From Desulfobulbaceae bacterium (GTDB lineage: Bacteria > Desulfobacterota > Desulfobulbia > Desulfobulbales > Desulfobulbaceae): a stretch of 32,584 nt of DNA. Under the pieces are notes generated by a model that was not told where the DNA came from, did not search any database, and saw nothing but the letters and a program-made list of their open reading frames with translations. Position numbers and translations under genes: made by a program. Position 1 is the stretch's first letter. Every line of letters begins with the position of its first letter. Below, piece by piece: positions 17,549 to 25,046 of this stretch. The stretch lies in NCBI GenBank assembly GCA_015489765.1, contig WFZC01000157.1, forward strand, positions 1-32,584. The letters run 5' to 3'.

Positions 17549-18775
17549 TTACCTGATCAGCTGGTTCATCTCAAAGATGGGCAGGAGAATGGAGATGACG
17601 ATGAAGGCCACGACCAGGCCCATGCCCAGGATCATGATCGGCTCTATCATCGAGGTCAGGGCAAGGATCTTTGCCTCGATCTCCTTTTCGTAGCTCGTTG
17701 CCGCTTTGTCCAGCATCTTTTCAAGGGCGCCACTCTGTTCACCCACGGCTATCATCTGAACAAGCATGGGGGGGAACCATTTGCTTTCCCGCAGGATATC
17801 AGAGAGACTCTTTCCCTTTTCCAGTTCAAGGGCGGCATCGTCGATCACCTCGGCTATCAGGGTGTTGTTGAGGATATTTTTGACTATGCCAAGCGAGGTA
17901 AACAGGGGAACACCGGCATGGAGCAGACTGGAGAGGGTCCTGCTGAATCTGGCCGAGGCGATCTTGATGTTGATATCACGTAGGCCCGGAAGAGTCAGCT
18001 TCATCCGGTCCCAGAGTCGGCGTCCCTTTGGTCGACTCAGCGCATAACGCAGACCGATGACAAGGATGGCAGCCAGCAGGAGAATCAGCCACCAGTAATG
18101 GGCAAGCATGGTACTCAGGCTGATGAGGAAGACCGTTGGCAGCGGCAGCGCCTGTTTGGAGCCTGCGAACACCTTGGTAATTTTAGGAATAATAACGGTG
18201 ATCAGGGTAAATAATACGCCAACGCCGATACATCCCATAAAGATCGGATAGATAAGGGCGGCGGTGATACGGGACTTCAGCGCCTGCTGGTTCTCGCCAA
18301 AGTCAGCCAGCCGTTCCAGGACAACGTCTAAGGAACCCGAAGCCTCCCCAGCCTGAACCATGTTGATATAAATCTTTGAAAAAATACGCGGATGCTCGGA
18401 AAGGGCGGTGGTCAGGGAATGCCCTTCGTTCACCTGGTCTTTTATCTGGGCGATAATAGTGCGAAAGGTGGGATTGGTGGTCTGTTCTATGAGACCGTTT
18501 AAAGCGGGCACCAGCGGAATACCGGCGCCAAGCAGGGTGGCCAGTTGACGGGTGGCGACATGGACCTCCTGCTGTTTGACGTGGCCGCCCAGCCGTACAA
18601 CCGATAGATTTTTCTTCTTTCCCTTTGTATTGCCGGAAAGGGTTTCCCTGATGTCAACGGGATAGTTGCCTGCCTGCCGAATTTTCTGTCTGGCGCCGGT
18701 CCGTGAATCCGCCTCGATTATCCCTTTCAGTTTTTTTCCAGCCGGATTCAGGGCCGTGTATTCATAAACAGGCAT
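17549..18775 (-). CDS. gspF: Type II secretion inner-membrane platform protein GspF
   Basis: This 408-residue polytopic membrane protein is the platform core that contacts GspE. It starts MPVYEYTALNPAGKKLKGII, the standard GspF opening. Two T2SSF domains follow (TRQLATLLGAGIPLVPAL at about 77, and RFSRTLSSLLHAGVPLFTSL at about 272) with three membrane helices (about 170-195, 222-245, 377-400). It lies on the opposite strand, convergent with gspE, so it needs its own promoter in the 200-base gap shared with the selenoprotein gene at 18980. Its sequence is intact, so the flip does not look like decay. No obvious ribosome-binding site precedes the ATG. Confidence 0.96.
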   Translation of the reverse strand: MPVYEYTALNPAGKKLKGIIEADSRTGARQKIRQAGNYPVDIRETLSGNTKGKKKNLSVVRLGGHVKQQEVHVATRQLATLLGAGIPLVPALNGLIEQTTNPTFRTIIAQIKDQVNEGHSLTTALSEHPRIFSKIYINMVQAGEASGSLDVVLERLADFGENQQALKSRITAALIYPIFMGCIGVGVLFTLITVIIPKITKVFAGSKQALPLPTVFLISLSTMLAHYWWLILLLAAILVIGLRYALSRPKGRRLWDRMKLTLPGLRDINIKIASARFSRTLSSLLHAGVPLFTSLGIVKNILNNTLIAEVIDDAALELEKGKSLSDILRESKWFPPMLVQMIAVGEQSGALEKMLDKAATSYEKEIEAKILALTSMIEPIMILGMGLVVAFIVISILLPIFEMNQLIR

Positions 18776-18896
18776 GGGCGCAAGGTCGGATTGTTAAGTA
18801 AATTTTCGATGAAATCATACAGGTATAATATCCTGAAGCTCTGTTTCTTGACAGGAAAAACTGATGGCCGGCAATACTCTTCATTGTGCCGCCCCT

Positions 18897-18924
18897 TTGC
18901 AGGCAGGGTTCTCTATGGTAGAAT
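18897..18924 (+). promoter_or_regulatory. Candidate sigma-70 promoter for the SelW-like gene
   Basis: TTGCAG (18897-18902) and TAGAAT (18919-18924) are separated by 16 bases, and a transcript would begin about 50 bases before the ATG at 18980. A second possible -35 box, TTGACA at 18848, lacks a convincing partner. This is a pattern match only. Confidence 0.4.
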
Positions 18925-18979
18925 ATGAGGTACTGTTAGAGTCTGATGCTTTTTTCATGCCGTTTTTTCGGGAGGTTGT

Positions 18980-19204
18980 ATGAAAGTACGTATTGAATAC
19001 TGTGGCCAGTGAAACTATGAACCCCGTGCCTCCAGGCTGGAGGAAGAACTGCGTGCCGCCTTTGGACCGGATCTGGATGTTGAACTCATCCGGGGCAGCG
19101 GCGGTGTTTATGATATTACTGTGGACGGAAAAACTGTTTTTTCCAAAAAAGAAAAGGGACGCTTTCCTGGACCCGGAGAAATAGTCGCCCTGATGCGACA
19201 GTAG
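18980..19204 (+). CDS. SelW/SelT/SelH (Rdx) family selenoprotein with in-frame UGA
   Basis: Reading the UGA at 19010-19012 as selenocysteine gives a 74-residue protein starting MKVRIEYCGQ-U-NYEPRASRL. The CxxU motif (Cys8, Sec11) sits at the end of the first strand, exactly as in SelW-type thioredoxin-like redox proteins. The family's later signature is present (GSGGVYDITVDGKTVFSKK followed by GRFPGPGEI, about residues 39-68). A GGGAGG ribosome-binding site lies four bases before the ATG, and the frame is open on both sides of the UGA to a TAG stop. A SECIS-type hairpin follows the UGA. The likely role is thiol/peroxide redox chemistry in the cytoplasm; the substrate is unknown. It ends 15 bases from the convergent DtxR-type gene. 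Alternative: a Cys-family gene broken by a nonsense mutation, less likely given the hairpin and the position of the codon. Confidence 0.9.
19010..19043 (+). promoter_or_regulatory. Bacterial SECIS-like hairpin after the SelW-like UGA
   Basis: The UGA is at 19010-19012. CCTCCA (19029-19034) pairs perfectly with TGGAGG (19038-19043), leaving a loop GGC (or AGGCT with a five-pair stem). A G stands among the first two loop bases, and the loop begins 22 bases after the UGA, inside the roughly 16-37 range accepted for bacterial SECIS elements recognised by SelB. It lies inside the coding frame, as bacterial elements do. Confidence 0.75.
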
Positions 19205-19219
19205 TGTTTTCTGGTTTCT

Positions 19220-19729
19220 CTACTTCTGCCGTTGCAATCTGTTTTTCAGGCATTGGGCGACGCAGTCATCGCAATCAAGCCTGGTCCGTCCTTTTGCGCA
19301 GAAGTCAGTAAAACCGTTGATAAGGTCTTTGCCGCCCCTGGGACACTGATCGAGGAACTTGATGAATTGGACCATTCGGTCAATGATTTCCGGGGGGGCG
19401 GTATGTTCGATTTTACAGGCGCCCTGTTCGGCAATGGCGTCGTCAATGGCAAGGACTTCGATGAAGAATTTTTTCAGGGCATTGTGGCGTCGTATGACAT
19501 CTTTTGCCGCAATTTTACCATTATCGGTCAGGGTGATGACCTCATAGGGGGCATAATTGATGAGCCCTTTTTTTGAGAGTGACCTCAGTGCTTCAGTGAC
19601 CGAGGCGCCGCTTACACCAAGACGGGCGGTGATGTCCTTGCCCCGGGCCACCTTCTTTTCAGCGATAATATGATAAATTGCCTCGATATAATCTTCCAGG
19701 CTGGCGCTGAGTTGCCGGCTGTTTTTCAT
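19220..19729 (-). CDS. DtxR/MntR-type metal-dependent transcriptional regulator
   Basis: This 169-residue protein has the DtxR layout. A winged helix-turn-helix (about 8-72: SLEDYIEAIYHIIAEKKVAR, then GVSGASVTEALRSLSKKGLI) is followed by a dimerisation and metal-binding helix region (KDVIRRHNALKKFFIEVLAI, then a CKIEHTAP motif holding typical Cys, Glu and His ligands). Such proteins repress iron or manganese uptake genes when metal-loaded. The C-terminal third is unusual in having five clustered cysteines (QCPRGG, FCAKG, DCDDCVAQC), which could bind metal or an Fe-S cluster. There is no SH3-like third domain. A weak AGAG site precedes the start. Its targets are not evident in the window. Confidence 0.9.
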   Translation of the reverse strand: MKNSRQLSASLEDYIEAIYHIIAEKKVARGKDITARLGVSGASVTEALRSLSKKGLINYAPYEVITLTDNGKIAAKDVIRRHNALKKFFIEVLAIDDAIAEQGACKIEHTAPPEIIDRMVQFIKFLDQCPRGGKDLINGFTDFCAKGRTRLDCDDCVAQCLKNRLQRQK

Positions 19730-20042
19730 TGAATTCTCTACGGTTGGAGTGACGAAAAAATGTCCCGTAATGCTCCGGCTGTTTTTCCTGGTCCAGGGGT
19801 GTGCAAAGGGGTGTGTGGTGGTGCTCTGTAACTGGTGGACCAGGAATTCTTACCCAGACTGCAACGAGTATCGGCAGCAGACCGGAAGCCGCTGCTGCTA
19901 CACCGACCCTTTTTCCGGCGATCTTAAAAAAGAATATTTGACAGGATATATAGTGTCGCAAATGACGTCAAGAAGAATGTCTGGATAATCACATACAGAC
20001 GGACGGAGAGAGCAGGTATCAACCATTTACCAAAACGCGGGT
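19730..20042. other. Intergenic region upstream of recN, with long inverted repeat
   Basis: This gap of about 313 bases separates the divergent DtxR-type gene and recN. It contains a perfect 9-base inverted repeat CCTGGTCCA (19787-19795) and TGGACCAGG (19836-19844), 40 bases apart. A TTGACA (19938-19943) could serve as a -35 box for recN, but the matching -10 is poor. I see no tRNA-like structure. A 79-codon frame here (GTG at 19749) has no family resemblance and I do not call it. Confidence 0.5.
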
Positions 20043-21728
20043 ATGTTGCAGGAACTACGCATTAAAAATCTGGCATTACTCAAATCAATGCACCTTGAAC
20101 TACCGGATCAGGACAGCGGTCTGGTTGTTCTTACCGGTGAGACCGGGGCCGGCAAGTCCATTATTTTGCAGGCGCTGCACCTGTTGACCGGGGGACGCGG
20201 CTCGTCCTCCTGGATACGCAGTGACTGTCCCTTTGCCGAAGTGGAGGCCTTTTTTGTTCTGGGAGATCACCAGCGGCAAATGCTCGCCTTTCTCGAAGAG
20301 CATGGACTGGATTCAGGCAATGAATGCCTGGTCCGCCGGATATTGAGCACTGGGGGCCGGAGCAGGATGTTTATCAACGACAGGGCGGTGACCGCCAGGC
20401 TGGCAGCGGAATTGGCGGAAAATTTGGTCAGCATTGGTGGGCAACACGATCATCAACAGCTTCTGCAAGCCAAAAAACATCTCGATTTCCTGGATACATA
20501 TGGTGAGTTATGGCCCAAGCGGCAATCTTTTACCCGCTTGTTTAAAGAGTGGCAACAACTGTCCGGAACCCTGCGCGACCTGCAGGAAAAAGAACAGGAC
20601 AAGGAACAAAGGCGTGATTTTTTAAGCTATCAGTTAAAGGAAATCAATGAGATAGCTCCTGTTTCCGGAGAGGATGAGCGGTTGATGAAGGAGCGGGACC
20701 TGTTGAAGGCCTCTTCAACCCTTGCCTACCTTACCGGTGACAGCCTGCACCTGCTTCGCTCACAGTTACTTGATCCCTTGGCAGCGATCAGGAAAAATAT
20801 GGAAAATGCCGCCGGCCTTGATCCGGAGGTGGCTGAACTTGCAGAGAGAATTATTTCCTGTTGTTTTGAGATAGAAGATCTGGAAACCTCGTTGGACCGG
20901 TACCGGGCCGGCCTGCCCACAAATCACGCCCGGCTTGAGGAAATTTCCGATCGGCTGGCCAGGCTCAAGGGGCTGCAAAGAAAATACGGCCAGGGCCTTG
21001 ACAGTGTGCTAGCCTTTGCCAAGCAGATTGAGATGGAACTAGCCGGTCTGGATGATCTCGAGGATGATATCGCGGACCTGGAATTGGCCCTGGAAAAGAC
21101 CAGCACCAAGGCCCTGCTCATAGCCACCGAGTTGAGCCAGGCCAGAAAGACGGCAGCGGCAAAACTCGAAAAGGCCATGCAAGCGGAGTTGGCGTCACTC
21201 CAGTTCCCGCAGGCAGTATTCAAGGTCGCCATCGGCTTTCCCGAGGGCATGGGGATGGATGGCGTTCAGCCTTCCGGGCGTGATCAGGTGGAATTTCTCT
21301 TTTCCGCCAATGCCGGTGAACCGGTAAAACCATTGGCCAAAGTCGTTTCCGGTGGAGAACTTTCACGGCTCATGCTTGCCATGAAATGTATACTTGCCCG
21401 GCGCGACCAGGTGGATACGGTCATTTTTGACGAGGTCGATGCCGGTATCGGCGGCCAGGCAGCCGAGGCGGTTGCCGCCAAAATCAGCGAACTGGCAACC
21501 CACCACCAGGTAGTCTGCATCACCCATCTTCCCCAGATCGCTGCTTATGCACAGACCCATTATCTTGTTGAAAAAAAAGTGGAAGATGGCCGGACAATCA
21601 CATCCATCCGTCTGTTGACCCAGGAAGAACGGGTGCAGGAACTGGCACGAATGCTGGGAGGCGAGTCGCCAAGTCGTCAGACTCTGGCCCTGGCCAGAGA
21701 GCTTGCGGAAAGGCAGGTCGGACAATGA
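20043..21728 (+). CDS. recN: DNA repair protein RecN
   Basis: This 561-residue SMC-like ATPase acts in double-strand-break repair by holding and aligning DNA ends for RecA. It begins MLQELRIKNLALLKSMHLEL with Walker A GETGAGKS at residues 32-39. The VSIGGQHDHQQLL motif is characteristic of RecN. Two coiled-coil arms (about 160-380) flank a short middle. The C-terminal ATPase lobe has VVSGGELSRLMLAMK (signature), DTVIFDEVDAGIGGQAAEAV (Walker B) and VVCITHLPQIAAYA. Length is normal. It is followed 19 bases later by the PP-loop gene. Confidence 0.98.
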   Translation: MLQELRIKNLALLKSMHLELPDQDSGLVVLTGETGAGKSIILQALHLLTGGRGSSSWIRSDCPFAEVEAFFVLGDHQRQMLAFLEEHGLDSGNECLVRRILSTGGRSRMFINDRAVTARLAAELAENLVSIGGQHDHQQLLQAKKHLDFLDTYGELWPKRQSFTRLFKEWQQLSGTLRDLQEKEQDKEQRRDFLSYQLKEINEIAPVSGEDERLMKERDLLKASSTLAYLTGDSLHLLRSQLLDPLAAIRKNMENAAGLDPEVAELAERIISCCFEIEDLETSLDRYRAGLPTNHARLEEISDRLARLKGLQRKYGQGLDSVLAFAKQIEMELAGLDDLEDDIADLELALEKTSTKALLIATELSQARKTAAAKLEKAMQAELASLQFPQAVFKVAIGFPEGMGMDGVQPSGRDQVEFLFSANAGEPVKPLAKVVSGGELSRLMLAMKCILARRDQVDTVIFDEVDAGIGGQAAEAVAAKISELATHHQVVCITHLPQIAAYAQTHYLVEKKVEDGRTITSIRLLTQEERVQELARMLGGESPSRQTLALARELAERQVGQ

Positions 21729-21747
21729 TGATGCGTGGGGGCGGAAT

Positions 21748-22797
21748 ATGAAAGGAAAGATTGCCTTGGCCCTGTATTCCGGCGGCCTTGATTCCATCCT
21801 GGCCTGCGGAATTATCCAGGCCCAGGGGATAGAGGTCAGGGCGTTGAAATTCGTCACCCCTTTTTTTGACCATCATCTGCTCGCTGTCCGGGATGCATAT
21901 TGCGCGGAAATTCGTCAAAAATACGGCTTTGATGTCCATCTGGTCGATCTCAGCGAGGGGTATATCGATCTGCTGCAAAATCCGGCCCACGGGTTTGGCA
22001 AGAATTTCAATCCCTGCATCGACTGCAAGATTCTGATGCTGACCAGGGCCCGGCAACTCCTCGATCATTACCAGGCCTCTTTTCTTATCACCGGGGAGGT
22101 GCTGGGGCAGCGGCCCATGTCCCAACGCCGGGACACGCTCAGGGTCATTGAACGTGATTCGGGCTGCGAGGACATTCTTCTTCGACCGTTGTGCGCCAAA
22201 CGTTTGCCGCCCACCTTGCCGGAACGCGCAGGCTGGGTCGACCGTGACCGGTTGTACGGGTTTACCGGCCGGGGACGCAGGCCTCAGCTTGATCTGGCCC
22301 GCGAGTTGGATATAACCGATTTTCCGGCCCCGGCCGGGGGATGCGTCCTGACCGATCCCAATCTGGCCGATCGCATCAAGCGTTTTTATGCAGGCCTGTT
22401 CATGCTTGAGCCCGGACAGTTTCAAGTAAATGACTTTCGTCTTCTGCTGGTGGGACGGCAGTTTCGTCTTCCCGGGGGGCATTGGCTTGTTCTTGGCCGC
22501 AATAAGCGGGAAAATGAGCAGATTCGTGCCCTGGCCGGCGCCGGTGACTGGCTGCTGTACATGGAGACACGGCCCGGACCAACCGCTCTTTTGCGCAGGA
22601 CCGGGCAACTGCTGGAGGCAGCCGCGGACAGGGATGAAGTAGTCACCCTTGCCGCAGGTCTGGTTGTCCGGTATGGAAAGAAGACAGGAGATCGGCGTGT
22701 TGCCGGCGATGTACTCCTTGAGCAGGCCAATGACCGGAGACTTTTGCCCCTGGTTGCTCCCCTTGAAGATACGGTATTTCAAACATGGATTGTCTGA
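21748..22797 (+). CDS. PP-loop ATPase with C-terminal NFACT-R-like domain, putative tRNA thiolation enzyme
   Basis: This 349-residue protein starts MKGKIALALYSGGLDS; SGGLDS is the PP-loop that adenylates the substrate in ThiI, MnmA and related thiolases. A Cys pair (NPCIDCK, about residue 90) and a later Cys (AGGCVLTDP, about 200) are placed like the catalytic cysteines of ThiI/MnmA-type tRNA sulfurtransferases. The C-terminal part (about 230-349; LLLVGRQFRLPGGHWLVLGR, then NKRENEQI) resembles the NFACT-R RNA-binding fold. An RNA-directed thiolation is therefore likely, with the target nucleoside unknown. I chose ATG 21748 (after a GGGGGCGG stretch) because homology begins there. It overlaps the next gene by 13 bases. 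Confidence 0.8.
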   Translation: MKGKIALALYSGGLDSILACGIIQAQGIEVRALKFVTPFFDHHLLAVRDAYCAEIRQKYGFDVHLVDLSEGYIDLLQNPAHGFGKNFNPCIDCKILMLTRARQLLDHYQASFLITGEVLGQRPMSQRRDTLRVIERDSGCEDILLRPLCAKRLPPTLPERAGWVDRDRLYGFTGRGRRPQLDLARELDITDFPAPAGGCVLTDPNLADRIKRFYAGLFMLEPGQFQVNDFRLLLVGRQFRLPGGHWLVLGRNKRENEQIRALAGAGDWLLYMETRPGPTALLRRTGQLLEAAADRDEVVTLAAGLVVRYGKKTGDRRVAGDVLLEQANDRRLLPLVAPLEDTVFQTWIV

Positions 22798-23597
22798 TAG
22801 AACTGCAGGAAAAGGATCGTCACCGGTTGGTGGAATTTATTTTCCAGCGGCAAAAGGAAGATGGAGCCTTTGCCGCCTGCCCAACTCTTCCTTCAACCGT
22901 TGCCGATACCTTTTACGCCCTCAGCATGCTGAAGATGCTGGATAATTGCAATGGCAACCGGTCTCTCTTTTCCCGGATCAATGGCGAAAAAATTCAGGCC
23001 TTTGTTCGTGCCCATGTCCCGATCCGCCACAGCCTTCCCCTGCGGGTCCGATTCTTTCTCTATGAAATTTTCCGGATGGTCACAGAAGCTCCGCTTGCGG
23101 ACGAGGAGGCCTTCTATGCCGATCCTTGTGATGACCTTGATACCGGCAAGATACTTAGCTACGAAAATTATTATTATATCGGGCAACTGGCAGGAGATTT
23201 TCAGAAAAGTTTTCAGGTCGCAGATTTCCACCTTGCCGACTGCACAAGCAGGGATGTCTGTTTTTATCTCCTTTCATTTGCAGAGGATGCGAAGAAACGG
23301 GCTGCCGAGATTGGTGACTGGCTAAAGAGATGCCAAAACCATGATGGCGGGTTCGGATTTTTTCCCGGAACGACCTCCTATATTGAATATTCCGATTACT
23401 GCCTGTCGGCCCTGTCGACTTTAGGTCAACCACCGCTGCATGTCCGACAGGCGAGCCAATATATCCTTGCCTGCAGGACTGGAAGCGGTGGGTTTTCCCG
23501 CAGCACAAAGGCTGCCCCTTTCCTTGACGCATCCTGTCATGCCCTGCATGGGCTGTTGTGTTTGCAACGCCTTGTGACCGGCCGGTCGCGGCCCTGA
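22785..23597 (+). CDS. Alpha/alpha-toroid (prenyltransferase/squalene-oxidase repeat) protein
   Basis: This 270-residue protein contains repeats of the type found in protein prenyltransferase beta subunits and triterpene cyclases: QRQKEDGAFAACPTLPSTVA near the start, RCQNHDGGFGF near 188, and ACRTGSGGFSRS near 235. Each is followed by a helix pair with a DT/DYCLSALS-like element. The DxDD protonation motif of squalene-hopene cyclases is not visible, and the protein is less than half their length, so cyclase activity is not supported. It overlaps the PP-loop gene by 13 bases, implying translational coupling and perhaps a shared task, which I cannot name. Confidence 0.75.
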   Translation: MDCLIELQEKDRHRLVEFIFQRQKEDGAFAACPTLPSTVADTFYALSMLKMLDNCNGNRSLFSRINGEKIQAFVRAHVPIRHSLPLRVRFFLYEIFRMVTEAPLADEEAFYADPCDDLDTGKILSYENYYYIGQLAGDFQKSFQVADFHLADCTSRDVCFYLLSFAEDAKKRAAEIGDWLKRCQNHDGGFGFFPGTTSYIEYSDYCLSALSTLGQPPLHVRQASQYILACRTGSGGFSRSTKAAPFLDASCHALHGLLCLQRLVTGRSRP

Positions 23598-23643
23598 TGT
23601 GCTTTCTGGATGGGTAAATTTGGTCAAATCGGCCAGGAACTGT

Positions 23644-24543
23644 TCAAGGTTTTGTCAAGAGAAGTAACCAGGGCAGACCGATGTTTTTGGCGGTAAATCG
23701 GGCGTTTGGGACAAAACCCTTGATAAAATCCACAAATGCCGAAGTTCGGGTATAAACACCATAATAGCCATTAAAAATATCGCACCGTGTGCCATAGGAG
23801 ACCAGGCCGACATGCACCCATTCCCCGTCGATAGTGGTCACCACCGGTCCGCCGGAGTCACCGTTGCAGGCATCTTTTCCCTCGTAATATCCGGCACATA
23901 TCTGTGAGGTTAGTAGAGGATATTGGTAAATATTGTCGCATGTGCTCTTGTCAACCACTGGCAGGTCGACCTGGCGCAGTTTTTCAGGATAATAAAATCC
24001 TGAAGGTCCGTTTGCCCAGCCCCATCCCAGGGCGGTGATGGTTACACCCATCAGGTCCGCGGGGATCTCTTCCCGGGAACTGCCGGAAAAGAGTGTTATC
24101 GTTGGCCCGCTGGAAGATTGTTGCAGCTCAATGAGGGCAATATCATTGGTCAGGTTGGTCGTGTTGTAGCCGGGATGCATATGAATACCCCGGACCTTGA
24201 TCCTCGGGCCGGTGAAGGATTTCAGATCATAGATGCCGACCGCAGCCTCGATGTCGGCGGCGCTTTTGCCGTCGACACAGTGGGCCGCGGTCAGGACCCA
24301 GGAATCGTCGATGAGTACCCCGCTGCAGTACTGGGCCTGGTAGGTATCAGGCTGGCTCGAGAGAAGGAGGGCGACCATCCAGGGCCAATCTCCTGATTTT
24401 GACTCGCTGCCACCCAGTATCTTGGCGGTAATTGCCGGGGACTCCGTTGTTTGCCGGTTAAGGTCGTCGGCAAGAACTCCATGCGGGAGGAGGACAAGGA
24501 GAAGAATCAGCAGGAGTTTGTGATGTGAAAAGATAGTTGTCAT
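23644..24543 (-). CDS. Secreted trypsin-like serine protease (S1)
   Basis: This 299-residue chymotrypsin-fold protease has a signal peptide (about 1-25, ending LPHGVLA) and a short pro-segment. Its activation-type site KILGGSES (Lys41/Ile42) resembles the IVGG of trypsins. The triad is complete: His88 (TAAHC), Asp134 (NDIALIEL), Ser230 (GDSGGP). Asp224, six residues before the Ser, predicts cleavage after Lys/Arg. Cysteine pairs of the fold are present. The end is a short hydrophobic stretch (KNIGLPWLLLLTKP), reminiscent of, but shorter than, C-terminal anchor or sorting tails. It is a plausible substrate of the type II system in this window. No clear ribosome-binding site is seen. Confidence 0.93.
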   Translation of the reverse strand: MTTIFSHHKLLLILLLVLLPHGVLADDLNRQTTESPAITAKILGGSESKSGDWPWMVALLLSSQPDTYQAQYCSGVLIDDSWVLTAAHCVDGKSAADIEAAVGIYDLKSFTGPRIKVRGIHMHPGYNTTNLTNDIALIELQQSSSGPTITLFSGSSREEIPADLMGVTITALGWGWANGPSGFYYPEKLRQVDLPVVDKSTCDNIYQYPLLTSQICAGYYEGKDACNGDSGGPVVTTIDGEWVHVGLVSYGTRCDIFNGYYGVYTRTSAFVDFIKGFVPNARFTAKNIGLPWLLLLTKP

Positions 24544-25046
24544 TGATTATTAATGGGCAGGCCTGCGCCATCAGCTGTCCGGCAACTTTAAGTGGGCAGG
24601 GGTAATGGATACCTCATGGAATAGTAGAAATTTTTTCTCTTTTTCTGTAGTGATAGGCATTGGTGGGAATTGGTACCAGGAAGCAAATCAGGGACAGAAA
24701 TGGTAAATAGAACAGCCATAAAGTATTGTACATCCTATTTCGGGAAATGGCAAATTCCTACACAGGTTTGTCCCGCCGACAACATCTTGTGTGGCCAACT
24801 TCCGAGGTGTGGCTGTTGCACCTGTTCTCTTGGTCGAATTGCTGTTCCATCACAACAATTTCCGTACATTACCCGTTGGACAGGATTGTTCCGGGTCACG
24901 CTTTACGTGATCCTCAAATTTTTCAGCCTTACATTTTTCAGTCTTACCAGGATGAAGACGGGTTCCGTTCGGGCAGGGCAGGGGGCTCGATGGGAGGTTT
25001 TGACCGGCGATGATGGTCCCCATCACCGGTCAGTAGACAGCAAGCA
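24544..25046. other. Gene-poor intergenic stretch
   Basis: About 500 bases between two minus-strand genes. On the plus strand two overlapping frames run through it (from 24670 and 24726), but both are rich in rare combinations, resemble no family I know, and one runs into the 3' end of the selenoprotein thioredoxin gene. I see no RNA gene or copy of the dispersed repeat. It may be the remnant of a degraded gene. Confidence 0.4.

Noticed and set aside
17490-17560. Bidirectional terminator between gspE and gspF
   Set aside because: There are GC-rich and GATCAG-type inverted repeats, but no T-tract follows either; too weak to call.
19749-19988. 79-codon frame starting at GTG 19749
   Set aside because: Composition and context do not look coding; it overlaps a 9-base inverted repeat and has no good ribosome-binding site.
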